Source of the DNA: Lycorma delicatula
Taxonomy: Eukaryota; Arthropoda; Insecta; Hemiptera; Fulgoridae
Direction of reading: 5' to 3'
Length of the DNA stretch: 64,000 nt
Assembly: GCF_047948215.1 (NCBI RefSeq)
Contig: NC_134465.1
Location: 41,020,153-41,084,152, forward strand
Position numbers and translations under genes: made by a program. How positions within the stretch are numbered: position 1 is the stretch's first letter; each line of letters opens with the position of its first letter. Below are positions 34,720-48,156 of this stretch, in pieces. The notes below the pieces were generated by a model, which ran no database searches, was not told the origin of the DNA, and worked only from the letters and a program-made list of their open reading frames with translations.

Positions 34720-35404
34720 ATGCGTTAATATATACTACTGAGTGATGGGACCTCTTATAAGTTGAACAATATATAAAATCAACTATTCTGGTGCTATTAC
34801 AGTCTGTTGGCAGACAATGAAAGGTTTTATTTTGTTGTAAGGATTGAATAGTTGGCAAGTATAAATAACAAAAGGTTTGACACTCGGATCGTAGTTTTAG
34901 TATTTTACATATATCTTAATAGTGTACTGTCAGTTTATATCATTTTTAATGCACCTTGACACGTTAATACATACGTGTATTGTTAATAATCCAAATTTAC
35001 ATCATACAACATTAATTGTAATATTTTTATTTATCTTTTAATCACTTTGACGTTTTTTTTTTTTGTATTTAAAAGCACCACTAATCGTTATTGTCGTTTT
35101 GAAATTAATTTTTTCAGACTTAATCTCAAATTTAAGTTTGGAAATTTTTTTTTTTTTAATAGTGTTTTATTATTCTCAAGAATAACTATCATCCAGTGCC
35201 AAGTGTATTTACAGCATAAAAAGTGAAATAGTTTCCTATTGATTTATCTACTTACGCGTAAAAATGTCTATCTTTATGTTAAACGCAGGGATCGGTTGTA
35301 TAATAACAATTTTAGTTATACCTATGATCGATATCTTCTGTAGTTGTGGTTTAATTATGATTTAGGTTTCACTCCGTTTCAGGAGCTGTATCAGTATAAT
35401 TGTG
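34720..35404. other. Intron sequence, nothing recognised
   Basis: AT-rich, with T-runs at about 35048 and 35145. No feature seen. Confidence 0.5.
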
Positions 35405-35541
35405 CAGCCAGGCAACGTTTGAAATATGTAAAACAAATTATTAGTGATGTAGGATGTAGGGGGTATACCGAAATGAAACGACTAGATAGGGAATCTTGGA
35501 GATCTGCATCAAACCAGTCAAATGACTGAAGACAAAAAAAA
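35405..35541 (+). mobile_element. LINE 1 tail fragment
   Basis: GTAAAACAAATTATTAGTGA ... AATGACTGAAGAC then poly-A; encodes GCRGYTEMKRLDRESWR. Same end as the copies at 5061 and 17847, opposite orientation. Confidence 0.85.
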
Positions 35542-37306
35542 ATATATAATTGCATTTATTACTACCGTCATTAGCCCAATAATAAATTTACGCGGTAAAA
35601 ATGTTTTTACAATTTTTTTTAAACTTCGGTAATCTAGGGGGGGGGGGGAATTGGTTTATTAATTATAGATTTTTCATCGTTTAATTAATTCTTAATTCAC
35701 TTCAGGTGTAGTGAAACCGTAAAAGGTGGCTTACAGTGTAGTCGATTATTCTACCTGTTTATTTAAAATAAAATGAAAATACCTTTCGTTTCACAGAAAT
35801 AATATTACTTAATTATAATTTAAAAAAATAATAATTAGACAAACGTGTATTTTCTGTATCTCCATGTTTTACGCATGTTTCAGCTAATGCCTTTAAAACC
35901 GTTTATTATTTTATATCGACTTATTTGCATCTTCAAACATGGACTTTCCGATTTTTTATTTATTAGATTTTATATCGTGGTGGTTTCTCAGATCCAAGTT
36001 TTAAATGTAGTTTCCCTTGAGCCTTCCAGACAATTACTAGAACGATTCTTTTAATCGCGAATACCACACCTATTTGTTCTTAAAATGTTGTATGTACTGC
36101 TCTTGTCAACCTGATGTCGCCGCTTTAAAAGCAGGTTCTAGAATCGAATCCCGCGATCAGAGTATTTTTAAAGTTTCAAAATGTTGAGATTGTATTTTGA
36201 TCAACGATGAAATGTCTTATCACGCTTAATAAATATGTACTGATGTGGATAAAATATTTATTTATTACTGTAATTTACAACAGATCACTTTTATTAAATA
36301 TAAATCGATTATGAGATTATAATTTTTACAGAAATTAAAAAAAGGAAGGAAAAAAATTCAAATTATTTTTGTATAAGATATATGAACAGAAAGTTTTCCT
36401 TTTTATTTCATTTTTTTTTTTTTTTAAAGGAAACCCTAACGATAAAACTAAAATGTTATTACTTAGTCGAGTTGCATTTTATTGATATAACTTTTATTAT
36501 GTTGTATTTAAGTGTAATCTTTTATGTAATATGTTGAAATGATTTCAATTTAAGTTTTTATTTGCATTTTTTAAGCTCTGTTTTTTTTTTACGATTTATT
36601 TATTAGTTCATTCTTATTAATAACACAATGACGCTATATGTATGTTTATATTTGCTTTATGGTGCACTTAAAAAAAACAAAAAAAAAAAAAAACACTTCA
36701 ATTGCTTTTAAAATTCGCACTTTTTGGTTTAATTTTTACACGCTTAATTAAGCACTTATTTAATCGCCTGTAAAATTTTACGTCTGGGAATGAAGAATGT
36801 TATAACTGCATTATTTGTAAAATATTCCATTTTACGATCATTTGAAATTGTCTATGTTGGTTAGTAAATATGAACTGTGTCTTCTATCGGTTATATTTGT
36901 CGTAAGCAGAAGGTTATGACCAACAAGTCGGTCCGGCCCAGGGGAGCTGAGAGAAAAAAAAAAGAGAAGGTTATGTAGGCTACCCGATAATGAAATGCCA
37001 GATGCTCTTAAAAATGCTGTGATCTTCAAACCAAGAACGACAAACATCTTATGCCGTTTATACTGGTGAAAGATAACAGTGAAGTAAGTAGCTTCCCTTC
37101 GATTATTGTTTTAAATCGAATATAATACTATAAATCGGCCCGGTAAGCTTACCGAAACGCTGCAGGTAATTTTTCGACATTCATTCCGTTAGAAAACAAC
37201 CTATCCTTTAGGTAGGAATACGTTACGTATATCACAGCTATAAAAAGACTTGAAGTATTTTTTTAAAAAAACAATCTTATAAAAGTCCTGTTTTTTCTTT
37301 CATTTT
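35542..37306. other. Intron sequence, poly-G and poly-T runs
   Basis: G-run at 35636-35649, T-run at 36411-36425. No coding feature supported. Confidence 0.5.
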
Positions 37307-37335
37307 TACTTCCTTGTACGAAGTAAAGGAATTAT
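37307..37335. repeat. Solo terminus of repeat family B
   Basis: TTACTTCCTTGTACGAAGTA followed by AAGGAATTATT, then (ATT)n. It matches the palindromic end of family B without a body. Confidence 0.6.
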
Positions 37336-37599
37336 TATTATTATTATGATAAAATATCAGAGTTTTTAATAAAATAAAATTTTATGTAGTTTTCATTAAA
37401 AAAAAAAAAAATGTGTAAAAAGAGATAAATCTCAAACGTACACAGTGTTCAAAAGGTAAGGAAGAGTGTAACGAATCATTCAATTAACAGTAAGGACATT
37501 TTTTTAAAAATATTACTCAGAAGTATTGTCATTTGAGATGTTATACATGGCGTTTCATAATGTTCTTAGGAGTTACAAAAATTCAATACAAAAAAGTAT

Positions 37600-38430
37600 T
37601 TCACTTACCTAAATGAAAGTTGTACGAGGTGATGCAGGGACTCAAACAGATTTTATTAAAATCTGTAAATGTTCAATATGTGCTCCTCTGGTGACACGGC
37701 ACACATCAACACGAAAGTCTTGCCAAACTCGTTCTAACATGTCATTTTCGATAGATTTGATTGCATCGATTATGCGATCCTTTAGCTTAGCGATATCGTG
37801 GTGCGGCATTGGTGGGATAAACACTCTTATCTTTCACGTAACCCCAGAGAAAGAAATCACATGGCGTGAGGTCTGGTGATCTTGGTGGCCACAGCATAAC
37901 GTGTTGGTCTTCTTCAGACGCACGTCCTATCCAGCGCCGAGGTAATTTTGTGTTAAGGTACTATCGAACCTCGTTATGAAAACGGGCAGGACAACCATCT
38001 TGCTGGAAAATGAAGTCGTTGAGTAGCTGAGGCGTAAGCCATAATTGTAACATATTCAGATATATCATGCCGGTTACTGTCGTTTTCATAAAAAACAACG
38101 GCCCATACACTGCCTCACTAGAGATCGCACAAAAAAAAAAAAACGTTTACTTTCGGAGAATCCCGAATGTGTTCCACATAAGCGTGTGGGTTTTCAGTTA
38201 CCCAAACTGGCACGTTATGACGGTTTACTTTGCCGCTAATATGGAAAGTAGCGTATACCAAGGACCGAAAATTAATTTCCGAATAACCCTCGTATTAACC
38301 TAGTGTAGAATTGATTGAAAATTGTACGGTATACTTCACCGTACTTCGATTTTCTAATCCTGAAGTGAACGCTCATCCGATGAGACACTTTCAATCAAAG
38401 ATTATGAACATGTCCAGATAAAAGAAACGT
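37600..38430 (-). pseudogene. Tc1/mariner-superfamily transposase relic
   Basis: Minus strand, read from the right: DFIFQQDGCPARFHNEVR then YLNTKLPRRWIGR after a stop, WPPRSPDLTPCDFFLWGYVK carrying the third acidic position, a frameshift, and FIPPMPHHDIAKLKDRIIDA plus DMLERVWQDFRVDVCRVTRG at the C terminus. Same protein family as 34255-34705 and 51890-52800. Stops and frameshifts make it a pseudogene. Confidence 0.85.
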
Positions 38431-40299
38431 GCCTTATCTGATATGAAATACATCATCGTGTATATCTGTATATCGACTGTGTTTTTGAGAATTCGTTAAT
38501 AATAATTAACACGTTTTGTTTTGTCTGTTTTTTAAGTTGTTAGACGATAAAATTTCAAATTTACATCGTGAAGAATCTTACAGCAAGTTGTGATAATTTA
38601 AATGTAGATTTTTTCGGACCGGCCTAAATTCTTTGAATTTCGGATACGGTCTCTGAAATCGTAACTGAAGTTCGCCAATTTCGTTTTACGGTTAAAATCG
38701 ACGATCCCGTTATACGACACTCCTTGCTTGGATACTGGGTTTCGGAAATTTTTCTTCAGATTTTTGACGACTTTCTTGAAAGGATAAGCTTTCACAATAT
38801 TGCGACCCTTTCCTCGATCGAATAAGACATTTTAGAATTAGATTTTACGAACTATAGTTCTTTGTAAAGAACTAATTTTATGTAAAGAACGTATTTTTTT
38901 ACAAAGAACTATAGTAGAACTATATTAGTTCATTAAAAATGAACAATAGATTATTTTTTTCATAGTAGTTTACTGTGGACTTTCTTTTTAAACGGTTTTT
39001 TTTTTTGTTGAGAATGGGGTGACTTTTTGCTAACAAAAACGCGTCATTTCGCTGTACATTATTTTTTCCATTGTACTGTTAGCATCGACAACTTTATTTC
39101 AGATGCTCGAGGTAGAAAAACCCACCTCTGATTACGCTTTCTAAATTGCGATTGGTAAAACTAACCTTTAACTTATTGCAGGTCATTTTATTGAGGTTAG
39201 GTTCGTATATTTATCGTATTATTTTTACCAACTAATGCTGCAGTTGTTGAGCATCAACTATCAAATTTTTAAAAAGTAAATACGGTAAAACGATTGGTAA
39301 AAAATTTATCGACTCTTTTATTCGGTTTCCTATCATCGTTATTAATGAAACGAATATCATTTCGCTTTCTCTTCTTACATAGAAACGCATTTTATTTGTG
39401 TAAAGTAATATAAAAGTTGTACGTTTTTATTTTTAGGTTAATTGAAATCGAAGAATTAATATTAGTTATCATTTTACAATAAAAGTATAAATTACATCTG
39501 TCGGAAACCTCTTTATATAAAATATATTTTTTCGCTTTACATATTATAATATCCGTTTCTCTTGGAACGAGAAACAGATATCAGGAGAGAGAGAGAGAAA
39601 CTGGGTGAATGAAGAATAACGACTTTTAGTTCCTTAAGTTAATGCAGTTAAAGTAATTTATTGCTTACATTTACTCCTACGTGCTTTGGATTTCGTCTTA
39701 AAAAGTTTAATTTGTTTATTTTTTGTTTAAAAAAAATGGCAAGCACGCAAATGCAATTTAAGTGACCTTTAGTATTTTACATAAATTGTTCCCTATATAT
39801 ATATATATATATTGTCTGGCGTCTTCTTTATTTCAGTGATCGTTATAATAATACTACATTTTATGCAATTTTGTACGATACGATGTGTGTTTTATTCTTA
39901 ATGTATCGTGATTTGAATAGTTTCACTAATTTTTTCTTTAGAAATATTATGTTAATCTTTATAAAATATCACGTTGTACCATATTTACAAGGATGATCAA
40001 GTTTGGCAACCAAAATAAATTTGTATCGATTGAAGATTGAAAAAACATTTTTGGAAATGCTCCTTATCACAAAATGGAATGGAATGGAATGCAAAGTTGG
40101 CAGGAAGTCTATTACTCCCTACTTTATCGCAGAACCTGGACAGAGTCCCTTGCTGCTGGATCATTCTAATCGGGCTTGTTTTTTAAAAGGTTATTTTTTA
40201 ATCTCGGATCTAATTTTTCAATTTTTGTCTATTATTATTTTAGTGAATTTAAGACGGATTTAATTGCATTCCAATCGGTTGTTAAACCAGCGTTATCGA
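38431..40299. other. Intron sequence, nothing recognised
   Basis: (GA)n at 39586-39598 and (TA)n at 39795-39813. No coding or repeat-family match was seen. Confidence 0.5.
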
Positions 40300-40960
40300 A
40301 CCCATTTCATGGGCCGACCGCGGAAGGCTAGGCTTATAAAGCTTGTCCTCCCGACGTAATTCCCCTTCAGACCGTCCACTGAAGCCCTTTCGGTGCTAAC
40401 TCTTTAATAGGCTAGCAGGAATACGCCACAACGGGACACTAGCTATAAGGAGGGAGCAATGCGTCTCCTTTTCCGGAGGAGTCGCAATTGCTGGGTTATT
40501 TTGTCTTATTGTAAGTTTTGAAATAGGAGAGGTTGTGTAGAAGCTCTTCATCCGCTTCTGGTATGGCTGCCCTTCAGGACGCATCTCTGCTGGGCTCTGT
40601 TCCGGACTCCAGTCGGTGATGTTGAGGCGAGTGGTTGGTCTTCCTTCTTCTTCTCCCTCTTCTTCTTCCGAAGACATCTTCGTTCTTCTTTGGCCTGCAC
40701 TTTCCAAGAATTGGTAGTAACCGAAGTTACATACCATTAACCTTGTAATTCCCGAAGCCCCGAAGGGCTGAACGGGGGAAAGTGCAGGTTTCTTCGTTCT
40801 TCTGTGCTGTCAGTGGCTGCTGGGCTTGTGACTGCTGGGCTGATGGCTGCTGGGCTCGTTCCCTCTTTCTTCTTTCTTGAAAGGAAAGGAAGGTAATAGG
40901 GAACTTACAAATGGTGATACCTATTCGCGATCGCGGTTTTGGGGCGGCGATTATCACAAA
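40300..40960 (-). mobile_element. Repeat family G, copy 1, with two overlapping ORFs
   Basis: A GC-rich block, unusual here. On the minus strand a 76-codon ORF (40957-40727) contains a Gln/Ala-rich stretch (QPSAQQSQAQQPLTAQ). It overlaps by 11 bases a 113-codon ORF (40737-40396) with an acidic run (SSEEEEGEEEGRP) and a Pro/Thr/Ser-rich tail. The 40300-40500 part is the inverted counterpart of 63445-63650. The ORFs resemble the low-complexity first ORF of a retrotransposon, but I recognise no domain. Family unknown. Confidence 0.5.
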
Positions 40961-41019
40961 ACAATCTGTTTTTCAGAATGAGACACCACACTTCCAAGAC
41001 TACGGGGGACTAAAAATAC

Positions 41020-41466
41020 GGTACTTACGTATTAACGCCACCGCAGCTACAGCTTTATTTAAAAACAAAGTAGTCAATCGGATTTCGGTGGAAAATGGGC
41101 CGATATAGAGTTTAACATAGATTCAATAAAAATAACTTTTATTTATTTTATAAATATAATTAACCAAACTTAACGTACGCTCGCTTCGCTCGCTAACCTT
41201 GACTAATTAACAGGAGTGTTTTGATTATTTAAATAATAAATAATTGCAATAATCACAGAATTTATTAAATAAATACTCAAAAAATTACGGTGTTGATTAG
41301 TCAAGGTTAGCGAGCGTAGGTTAAGTTTGGTTAAATTATATTTATAAAATAAATAAAACCATTTATTATAATTAATAAAGAGACTGTTCATTTTCCACCG
41401 AAATCCGATTGACTACTTTGTTTTTAAATAAAGCTGTAGCTGCGGTGGCGTTAATACGTAAGTACC
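41020..41466. mobile_element. Foldback element H, copy 1 (complete)
   Basis: Terminal arms of 78 bases (41020-41097 and 41389-41466) are perfect or near-perfect inverted copies, starting GGTACTTACGTATTAACGCC. Inner arms also pair: CGCTCGCTAACCTTGACTAA against TTAGTCAAGGTTAGCGAGCG. Almost the whole 447 bases can fold, around a loop near 41230-41290. Non-coding; an ORF across one arm is incidental. Confidence 0.85.
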
Positions 41467-41679
41467 AAAAAATCTAATATTTTAGAATTTTTGTAATATT
41501 TAAATTTTTAGAAAATTTTTTTGATAACAGAAAATATTACATTTTTAGAGATCAAACTATGTCGATTAGGTTTCACTTCGAATGGGAAAACAGCTGTCGG
41601 TTTCTACGTTTTAATAAACAGACGTAAGAAACAATGTTTTACTACCCTTATTTTTTAAAATAAATACACGCAAATGAAG

Positions 41680-42467
41680 CGGCTAAAGCCACGTTCCAGG
41701 AAAGTTCTACAACTGAGCGTTATTTCTGATGCACGGCTTACACACAACTTAATTAAAACTATTTATAATTTCATTTAAATATAATTTTGTTCGTTTGTTT
41801 CATTCAGTGATTCTAATTAAAGCGCGCGCACATACCGTATTTAATTCGTGCTGGTGTGACGGTAAAAGAGGCGACGGTCGGCGCTCACTAATGTAATTTC
41901 ACAACTTATACCTCGGGTATAGCCACGAGGTATCGAGTCGACCGGGCGGATCAAGTTCGAGACCCGCTCAGACCGAGTTACTTTTTAAATATACATATTA
42001 TTCATTTACTTAATTCTACCGTTCACCTGTGATGTCGCAACATAGGAAACGACTACAACAGTAATTTTTTGGGGGTGAAGGTGCGATTTTGCAAATATTC
42101 TTATTTTTTAATCGTCAATAAATGCGTCTTAAGAAAAATACAACCTTAATTAGGCGAAATCTGGAGATATGAAAGTGACCTTGCTCTACAGTCCCATCCC
42201 TTTGACCTTTTAAATTGAAAATTTATTGATATCAGCGCCCCTTATGTAGAAGTAATCTGAGTTTAATCAACATCGGTCTGGTAGTTCTGGAGATATAAGG
42301 TGATTTAGAGGCCGACACCGAACACGTACGAAAATTAACATCCAGAAAATTTGCATCCGGTTCTTAAGTTTCTTAGGTGTGAAAACGTCAAGATCCGGGG
42401 GAAAACGCGCATAACCAATTCGGACCCACTTTTCCTTCTAGAGCTGTACATCTAGACGGGAAAGTAA
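41680..42467 (+). mobile_element. Repeat family A, copy 5
   Basis: Truncated palindrome start, GCGCGCGCACATACCG block, tRNA-like module (TATAGCCACGAGGTATCGAG; CAAGTTCGAGACCC), GTGATGTCGCAACATAG, GTAGTTCTGGAGATATAAGG and the far end CTAGACGGGAAAGTAA. Confidence 0.75.
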
Positions 42468-42517
42468 TAAAGCTTTAAATTTGGACAACGTGAAAAATCT
42501 GATGTGAACACCACATG

Positions 42518-43167
42518 ACTTCCTTGTACGCCTGTTAAATTACATACATATTTTTTTTTTTTATAATAAGAGTACATAAATTTTATTTCACTTCTAACTT
42601 TTGATTTTTTATCATTTTATGAATTATTTATTTTGACATTTTTTTTATAATCGGGGGTTAATAATTATTAATAAATCAATATATTTAAATTAAAAAAAAA
42701 GGAAATGAAGTCAGATTCGAACCGATGTGCACACCCCCTCTAAGATCCACCAAATATTTCATTAATTAAAATTTCATTTAGCTATAAATTCTGGAACAAA
42801 TGAAAATAAGTACCACTTATGATATATCGTTGAAAAGCTCTGAATGAGGGCTTATTACTGCAGTTAAGAAAAAGTTCAAAATTAAAAACAAAAATTGGAT
42901 TTTGCGCTTTTTTAAGACATTTTTGGTCAAGTCGATTGCAATCAACCGGAGTGCACAACTACATGTGACAATAGTCGTAAATCTAGAATTTCAACATTCT
43001 ACGGCTAATCGTTTTTGAGTTATGGGAGATACATACGTACGTACAGACGTCACGTCGAAACTACTCAAAATGGATTCAGGAGCGGTCAAAATGGATATTT
43101 CTGTTGAAATATAAAAACCGAAATTTTTCTCCATTATAATATTTTCTTTACTTCGTACAAAGAAGTA
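42518..43167 (-). mobile_element. Repeat family B, copy 2 (complete, about 650 bp)
   Basis: Inverted orientation relative to copy 1: GACTTCCTTGTACGCCTGTT at the left and TTTACTTCGTACAAAGAAGT at the right. The interior matches copy 1 at CTAATCGTTTTTGAGTTATG, GATATATCGTTGAAAAGCTC and TCAGATTCGAACCGATGTG. Non-coding. Confidence 0.75.
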
Positions 43168-44329
43168 AAAAAAAGGTATAAATTTATATTATATAGTATA
43201 CATAATGCATATTTCAAAATACGAATAAAGTACCATTGCTGTGTGAAATATTGTCAACCGTATAGTTTTCATTACGTTTGTATTGTCGGTCTCTGATCGT
43301 TCAGTAATATAAGTACGAGTATTTAGTCTATTCCATTGAACTGGTGAGCCGAAATTCGTATAAGTTTTTCATTATTTTTGGAGCAACTGGTTCAAAAAAC
43401 ACTTTAAGATCCGACTTATTCATTTTCAGGAAATTACAAAGTGGACTTCCATCGTTAAACAATAATCCTTTCGTTAAATTATCCCCTGAAACTTCATTTT
43501 TATTTAATTTTTCCCAATTTTTAACGCAATTTTATTATAATATAAGTAATTTACTACTACTTATTACACAGCTACGAACGGGAAACTGCGTGAAATGTTT
43601 TAGACGAAAAACATCGGTGTTGTCTGTGTCTGTACAAATCGGTTTATCTCCATCAAGCGGTATATGTTGCTGACCGACAGAGCTTTATAAACTTTTTTTC
43701 CCATTAAATAAAGTTTTAAAAAAAGTTTGTTTTTGAATCGGAAGGGGGAAAAATCATTCCATTTAATGGTTCCTTCATTATATAAATAAAATAATTCTAT
43801 AATATGCACGTCTAAAGATGGTATTTTTATAATCGATAAAGATGTGATTTTAATAGAACTTTTAAAAAGAGTAAAAAAATCGATCCTAAGAACTGAAGTT
43901 TGGACGCCGATGTATCGGCTACCGATACATAACAGACTTCATTATTGGATCTGCTATTAAAATAAATTTTCAGTTCTGTTCAGTTTTAAGGGGTATTTAA
44001 TCATTTTAATTTATAAAAACGAACCGGGTTCTGAATTTGTGTTACGTATTTGCTGCCAAATATTTGTTTAGTGGAAGGAATTTGGCTCTGGCGCGAAGTG
44101 CATAGCTGTCAACATGTATATTCCTGAAAAAAAAAAAAACAAAAGCACTGGAATGTTCTCAAAAGACCGTTAACTAAAATGCTTATATAAATTTATATAT
44201 AGTATTCCTATTCATTACTTTTTTCAAATTAAACATTTAAAAAAATGTTAAATAACGTATTAAAATAATAGGTTATTATTAAATTCCCTGTATCCACGTT
44301 TACTTATTTTTTTCTATTTCATCACAGCT
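43168..44329. other. Intron sequence, nothing supported
   Basis: A 109-codon ORF (43344-43673) lacks any recognised domain or coding-like composition. A perfect hairpin word ATGTATCGG-CTA-CCGATACAT lies at about 43908-43928. Confidence 0.45.
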
Positions 44330-44458
44330 CGAAGCTTGTGCCGGTGGAAATATGAAATGGAAGTTTTGAAGCGTATGAAAAATGCCATTACTAACCGGGA
44401 TTCCAATCCGGGACTACCGGATGAAAACCCTTGTCGCAATCGCTGCGCCACGGAGATC
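44330..44458 (-). mobile_element. SINE with tRNA-like head (family D type), minus strand
   Basis: The reverse complement reads CTCCGTGGCGCAGCGATTGC (A-box-like) and GTCCCGGATTGGAATCCCGG (B-box-like), then ATGGCATTTTTCATACGCTT. The head matches the layout of SINE D at 52376. Truncated body. Confidence 0.65.
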
Positions 44459-44873
44459 GAATTGCATTTCATTACACATTAGCAATAATCGAATTATTTT
44501 ACAATCATTAATTTTGCGTACTTATATCATAACTTGCGCTGTTTCTTTACTGATTAGTTTCGGACTTAGTAGTATATATATATATATACTTTACTTTTTC
44601 ACCTTTCAAGTTTTCTTTTTAATATTAATTGAAGCGGGTATAAAATGGGTATAAAAAAATATTTTAAATATATGCCTTGTTAAGGTACATTATAATTAAA
44701 CCTTTATTCATTCATCTCACCCTATTTCGGATGTTTTTTAATCAAACAATTTTCATTTATCGGTGATTATGTTTAAGTAGCCATTTTATAGTCTAGTATT
44801 GCTGTTTAAATTTTGTTTTTTTTTTTTTAATAATTGTTACGTTCATTTAAAAATAAACTAAATGTAAAAAAAA

Positions 44874-45645
44874 GCCGACGACAGTTGTTTCTGATACACG
44901 GCTTACGCACACGTACACACCAACTTAAATAAAATTATTTATATCATTATATTTAAATATAATACTTTTTCGTTCGTTTAATTCAGTGATTCTAACTAAA
45001 GCGGGGCATACTGTATTTACTCTGGTGGGGCGGTACTAGCGACGACGGTCGGCAGCTGGTGTAGCAGCGGGGCTTAACGCGTCAGATCGAGTCTAGTCGA
45101 CCGTCCGATCGAGTTCGAGACCCGGTCAGACCGAGTTACCTTTTTACATTTTAAATATTATTCATTTATTTATTCTATCGCTCACCTGTGAGGACAGAAC
45201 ATAGCAAACCACTACAACATTATTGAGTAGGGGTTCGATATAAAAAAAAATGTTTTTACAGATATTGTTCCTTACTTTTAATCGTTAATAAATTTGGCAT
45301 AAAAAATACGACATTAGTCGAAATCTGGAGATTCTATCGGTGGTGACCTTGCTCTACAGCTTCACCCCCTTAATCTTTTAAGTTGAAAATTTATTGGCAT
45401 CAATGCCCCATATATACAAGTAATCTGACTTAGTTTGGTCAAAATCGGTCCAGTAGTTCTGGAGATATAAGGTGATTTAGAGTTCGGCAACGAACAACGT
45501 ACATACGAACATTAACATCCGGAAATTTTCTATCTGGTTTTTTGGGTTCATTAGATGTCAAAACTTCAAAATCGCATTTGACCAAATCATTCCGATTACA
45601 ATACTTTTCTTTGTAGAGCTATAGCCCTATATAGACTGGAAAGTA
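44874..45645 (+). mobile_element. Repeat family A, copy 6
   Basis: Starts GCCGACGACAGTTGTTTCTG (palindrome lost). tRNA-like module around 45058-45130 (GTGTAGCAGCGGGGCTTAAC; GAGTTCGAGACCC). Then CAGTAGTTCTGGAGATATAA and the far end GAGCTATAGCCCTATATAGA with GGAAAGTAA. Confidence 0.75.
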
Positions 45646-47516
45646 AAAAACCAGCAGTTCGTCATTGAAACATATTACTCGGGAATATCCCTTAATTGAA
45701 AAAAAAAATGCTGACGATAAGGCATCGATGGGAAATATTTTTATGTTTTTTAAAGCGTGGATGATTTGTATTAGGTTATGAAGCATACTAAAAAAAATGT
45801 TTTCTGTTTACACTAATGAAATGAAATAGGTTGATTTCCAAGTTATTTTTACTTTTCAACAAGAATAAACACTTTAATGCAATTTGGTTGTCTATGTATG
45901 TTTACTTTACTGGTATTTTTATTTAATGAATTTTCTTTTACGTAATGGTTTTTTCTTAATTTATTTTGCAATTCCTTTTTAAGCTGACTTCGTAATAAAA
46001 AGAAATGTGCAAACGAATTTCAAAAGAGTAAACATTTTATTTGTATTGTATGTATATAAGTACAAGTAAGTTTTAATATGTACATAGACTTCTCTTTCTC
46101 TCTACCAGTGCTAAATGGAATCGTATACTTTTAAAAGAAGCAAAAGCTAGCTAGCCTAGCTATAGTAGATGTTTGGCGGCTGTGGCGACCCGTATACCTT
46201 TTCTTAGTGTGCGTGTGTTTTTTAGTTACATATTATCCACAACAGGGGCCGTGGTTGATTATTTTAAGCTACCAAGGTTGATATGCTATGACGTAGTATG
46301 GCATCTGTATCTTTTTCTCGTCGTATTTTCTGAACGAAATAACATAGCTTCGTTCATATGTAATATATATTAAATAGTATGACGCTCTATCCCTTCGGGT
46401 ACGATATCTCTTTGAAAAAACTAAAACAAAAATGTTGAAAGCTAATTTGTTATTTGAACTGTACATAAAAAAGATTTGTATAAGGTTTTTCATTTTTTTT
46501 TAACGGTTTTTATTGTTTAAAAATATGAAAATTTATTATAGATGTACGATTTCTGCTGTACACATCTTCAGGTCCTAGATTACGATGTATTAAACAAAAA
46601 ATGTGTAAAACAATACCGGTTTTTTTTATCGGCTTGAAAATGTAAAAAAAAAAACATATATTTTTTACAAGATTTTCAAAAAATAAAATTTAGACAGGTA
46701 TAAAAAAATAACGGACGATAATAAAAAATTATTATAGTACGTCATGTAATCCTTATTATGTATCAGTTTGATTCTCAAAATTTCCATGACGTTTTTGTTT
46801 GTTTTTTCTCCAAAAAAGTATATTTCGACATCTGACGGGCATTTTGAAATAACGTTGTTAAATTTGCAAACGTAAGGTTCAACTGAAATTCTACTCTTAA
46901 TAATTTGAATCAAAATCAAAATAATAGTGACCCGTGATGGATGTACATCTGAAAACATTTTATGAATTAAAAAAGTGCTCGTGCAACACCACTTCTTTTC
47001 CAAGTACACACAGTTTCGACTGAACAGTACTAAAACATTGTGGTAAATAAGATAATAATAACGAATTTAAATTATATAATCCTTTGTAACAAGATTCCAA
47101 GATTCTACTTGAACGAAAGAGTTACCGTTCCAAGAGAGCCATAAAGTAATTTAAAATCTACATCTATTACGCGTCTTTATCATTTTATTTATTTCAATTT
47201 CCAATGGTTTCAGTCAAATTGATGCATTGACGATTTTTTTCGGCGACAGTAACACAACAAAGCCGCTCGTCAACATATATAATAGCGCGTAATATGACAG
47301 TGTTGTTGTAGATTATTACATAGTTCAATAGGAAATACGTGGCCTATATATTCGGGGAAAAAATAAAGTTAAACGATAAAATTGTTTTTCTCAGAACAAT
47401 TAATAACTGCGTTAAATATCTACGATTGACTTGAAGGAGTGAAAGTCCAGCAGTTAACTGCTATATATTCCATTTATTCTGTTTGACACCCTGTAACGGC
47501 TCCAGATGATTGATTT
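45646..47516. other. Intron sequence, nothing supported
   Basis: ORFs of 66-114 codons here are AT-biased and match nothing. No repeat family member was recognised. Confidence 0.45.
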
Positions 47517-48080
47517 TATTTCCCTATCAAGATAACACTATAGCTATAGAAGAAAAAGTTTTGTAGTTGGTCCGATTTAGGCATATATGTTTTTCACTGG
47601 ATCTTCACGTTTTTCACACCTAACGAACCCAAAAGACCGGATGTAAATTTTCCGGATATTAATGTTCGTATGTACGTGTGTATGTTCGGTGTCGCACTCC
47701 TTATATTTTCATTATATCTTATAAAAAAAAATTATTATTTTATTTAAACATAATTTTTTTTTGTTTATTTAATTTAATGATTCTAACTAAAGCGCGCGCT
47801 CATACCGTATCTAATTTGCGGGGGTGTGGCGGTATTCACGGCGACGGTCGGCACTAACTAATGTAATTGCACCAGTTACATAGAACAAATTTCGCTCGTA
47901 CGTTCGGCAGTCCGGTGTAGCCGCGACCAGGTACCTAGTCGACCGGGCGATCGAGACCCGGCCAGTCCGACTTTATTACTTTAAATATTAGTAATTTACT
48001 TAATTATGACGCTCACTTGTGACGTCACAACATAGCAGACATCTACAATAGCATTTTTTTCGGATGGCTGTGAGATTTCA
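47517..48080. mobile_element. Repeat family A, copy 7: two fragments in opposite orientation
   Basis: 47517-47700 carries the A terminus (TCCCTATCAAGATAACACTA, ACCTAACGAACCCAAAAGAC) in one direction. 47733-48080 carries the GCGCGC block, tRNA-like module and GTGACGTCACAACATAG in the other. They meet near 47700-47733. Confidence 0.7.
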
Positions 48081-48156
48081 TACAACTTCGATTTTACATT
48101 AACTTCTGTTTATGCATTTAAGTTGTGTAAAATCACAAGTTATGTAATTTTACACA

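Noticed and set aside
43344..43673. 109-codon plus-strand ORF
   Set aside because: Hydrophobic low-information composition, no domain recognised, no splice or promoter context; expected by chance in this much AT-rich DNA.
46665..47009. 114-codon minus-strand ORF
   Set aside because: Many Ile, Leu, Lys, Asn and Tyr codons as in random AT-rich frames; no family recognised.
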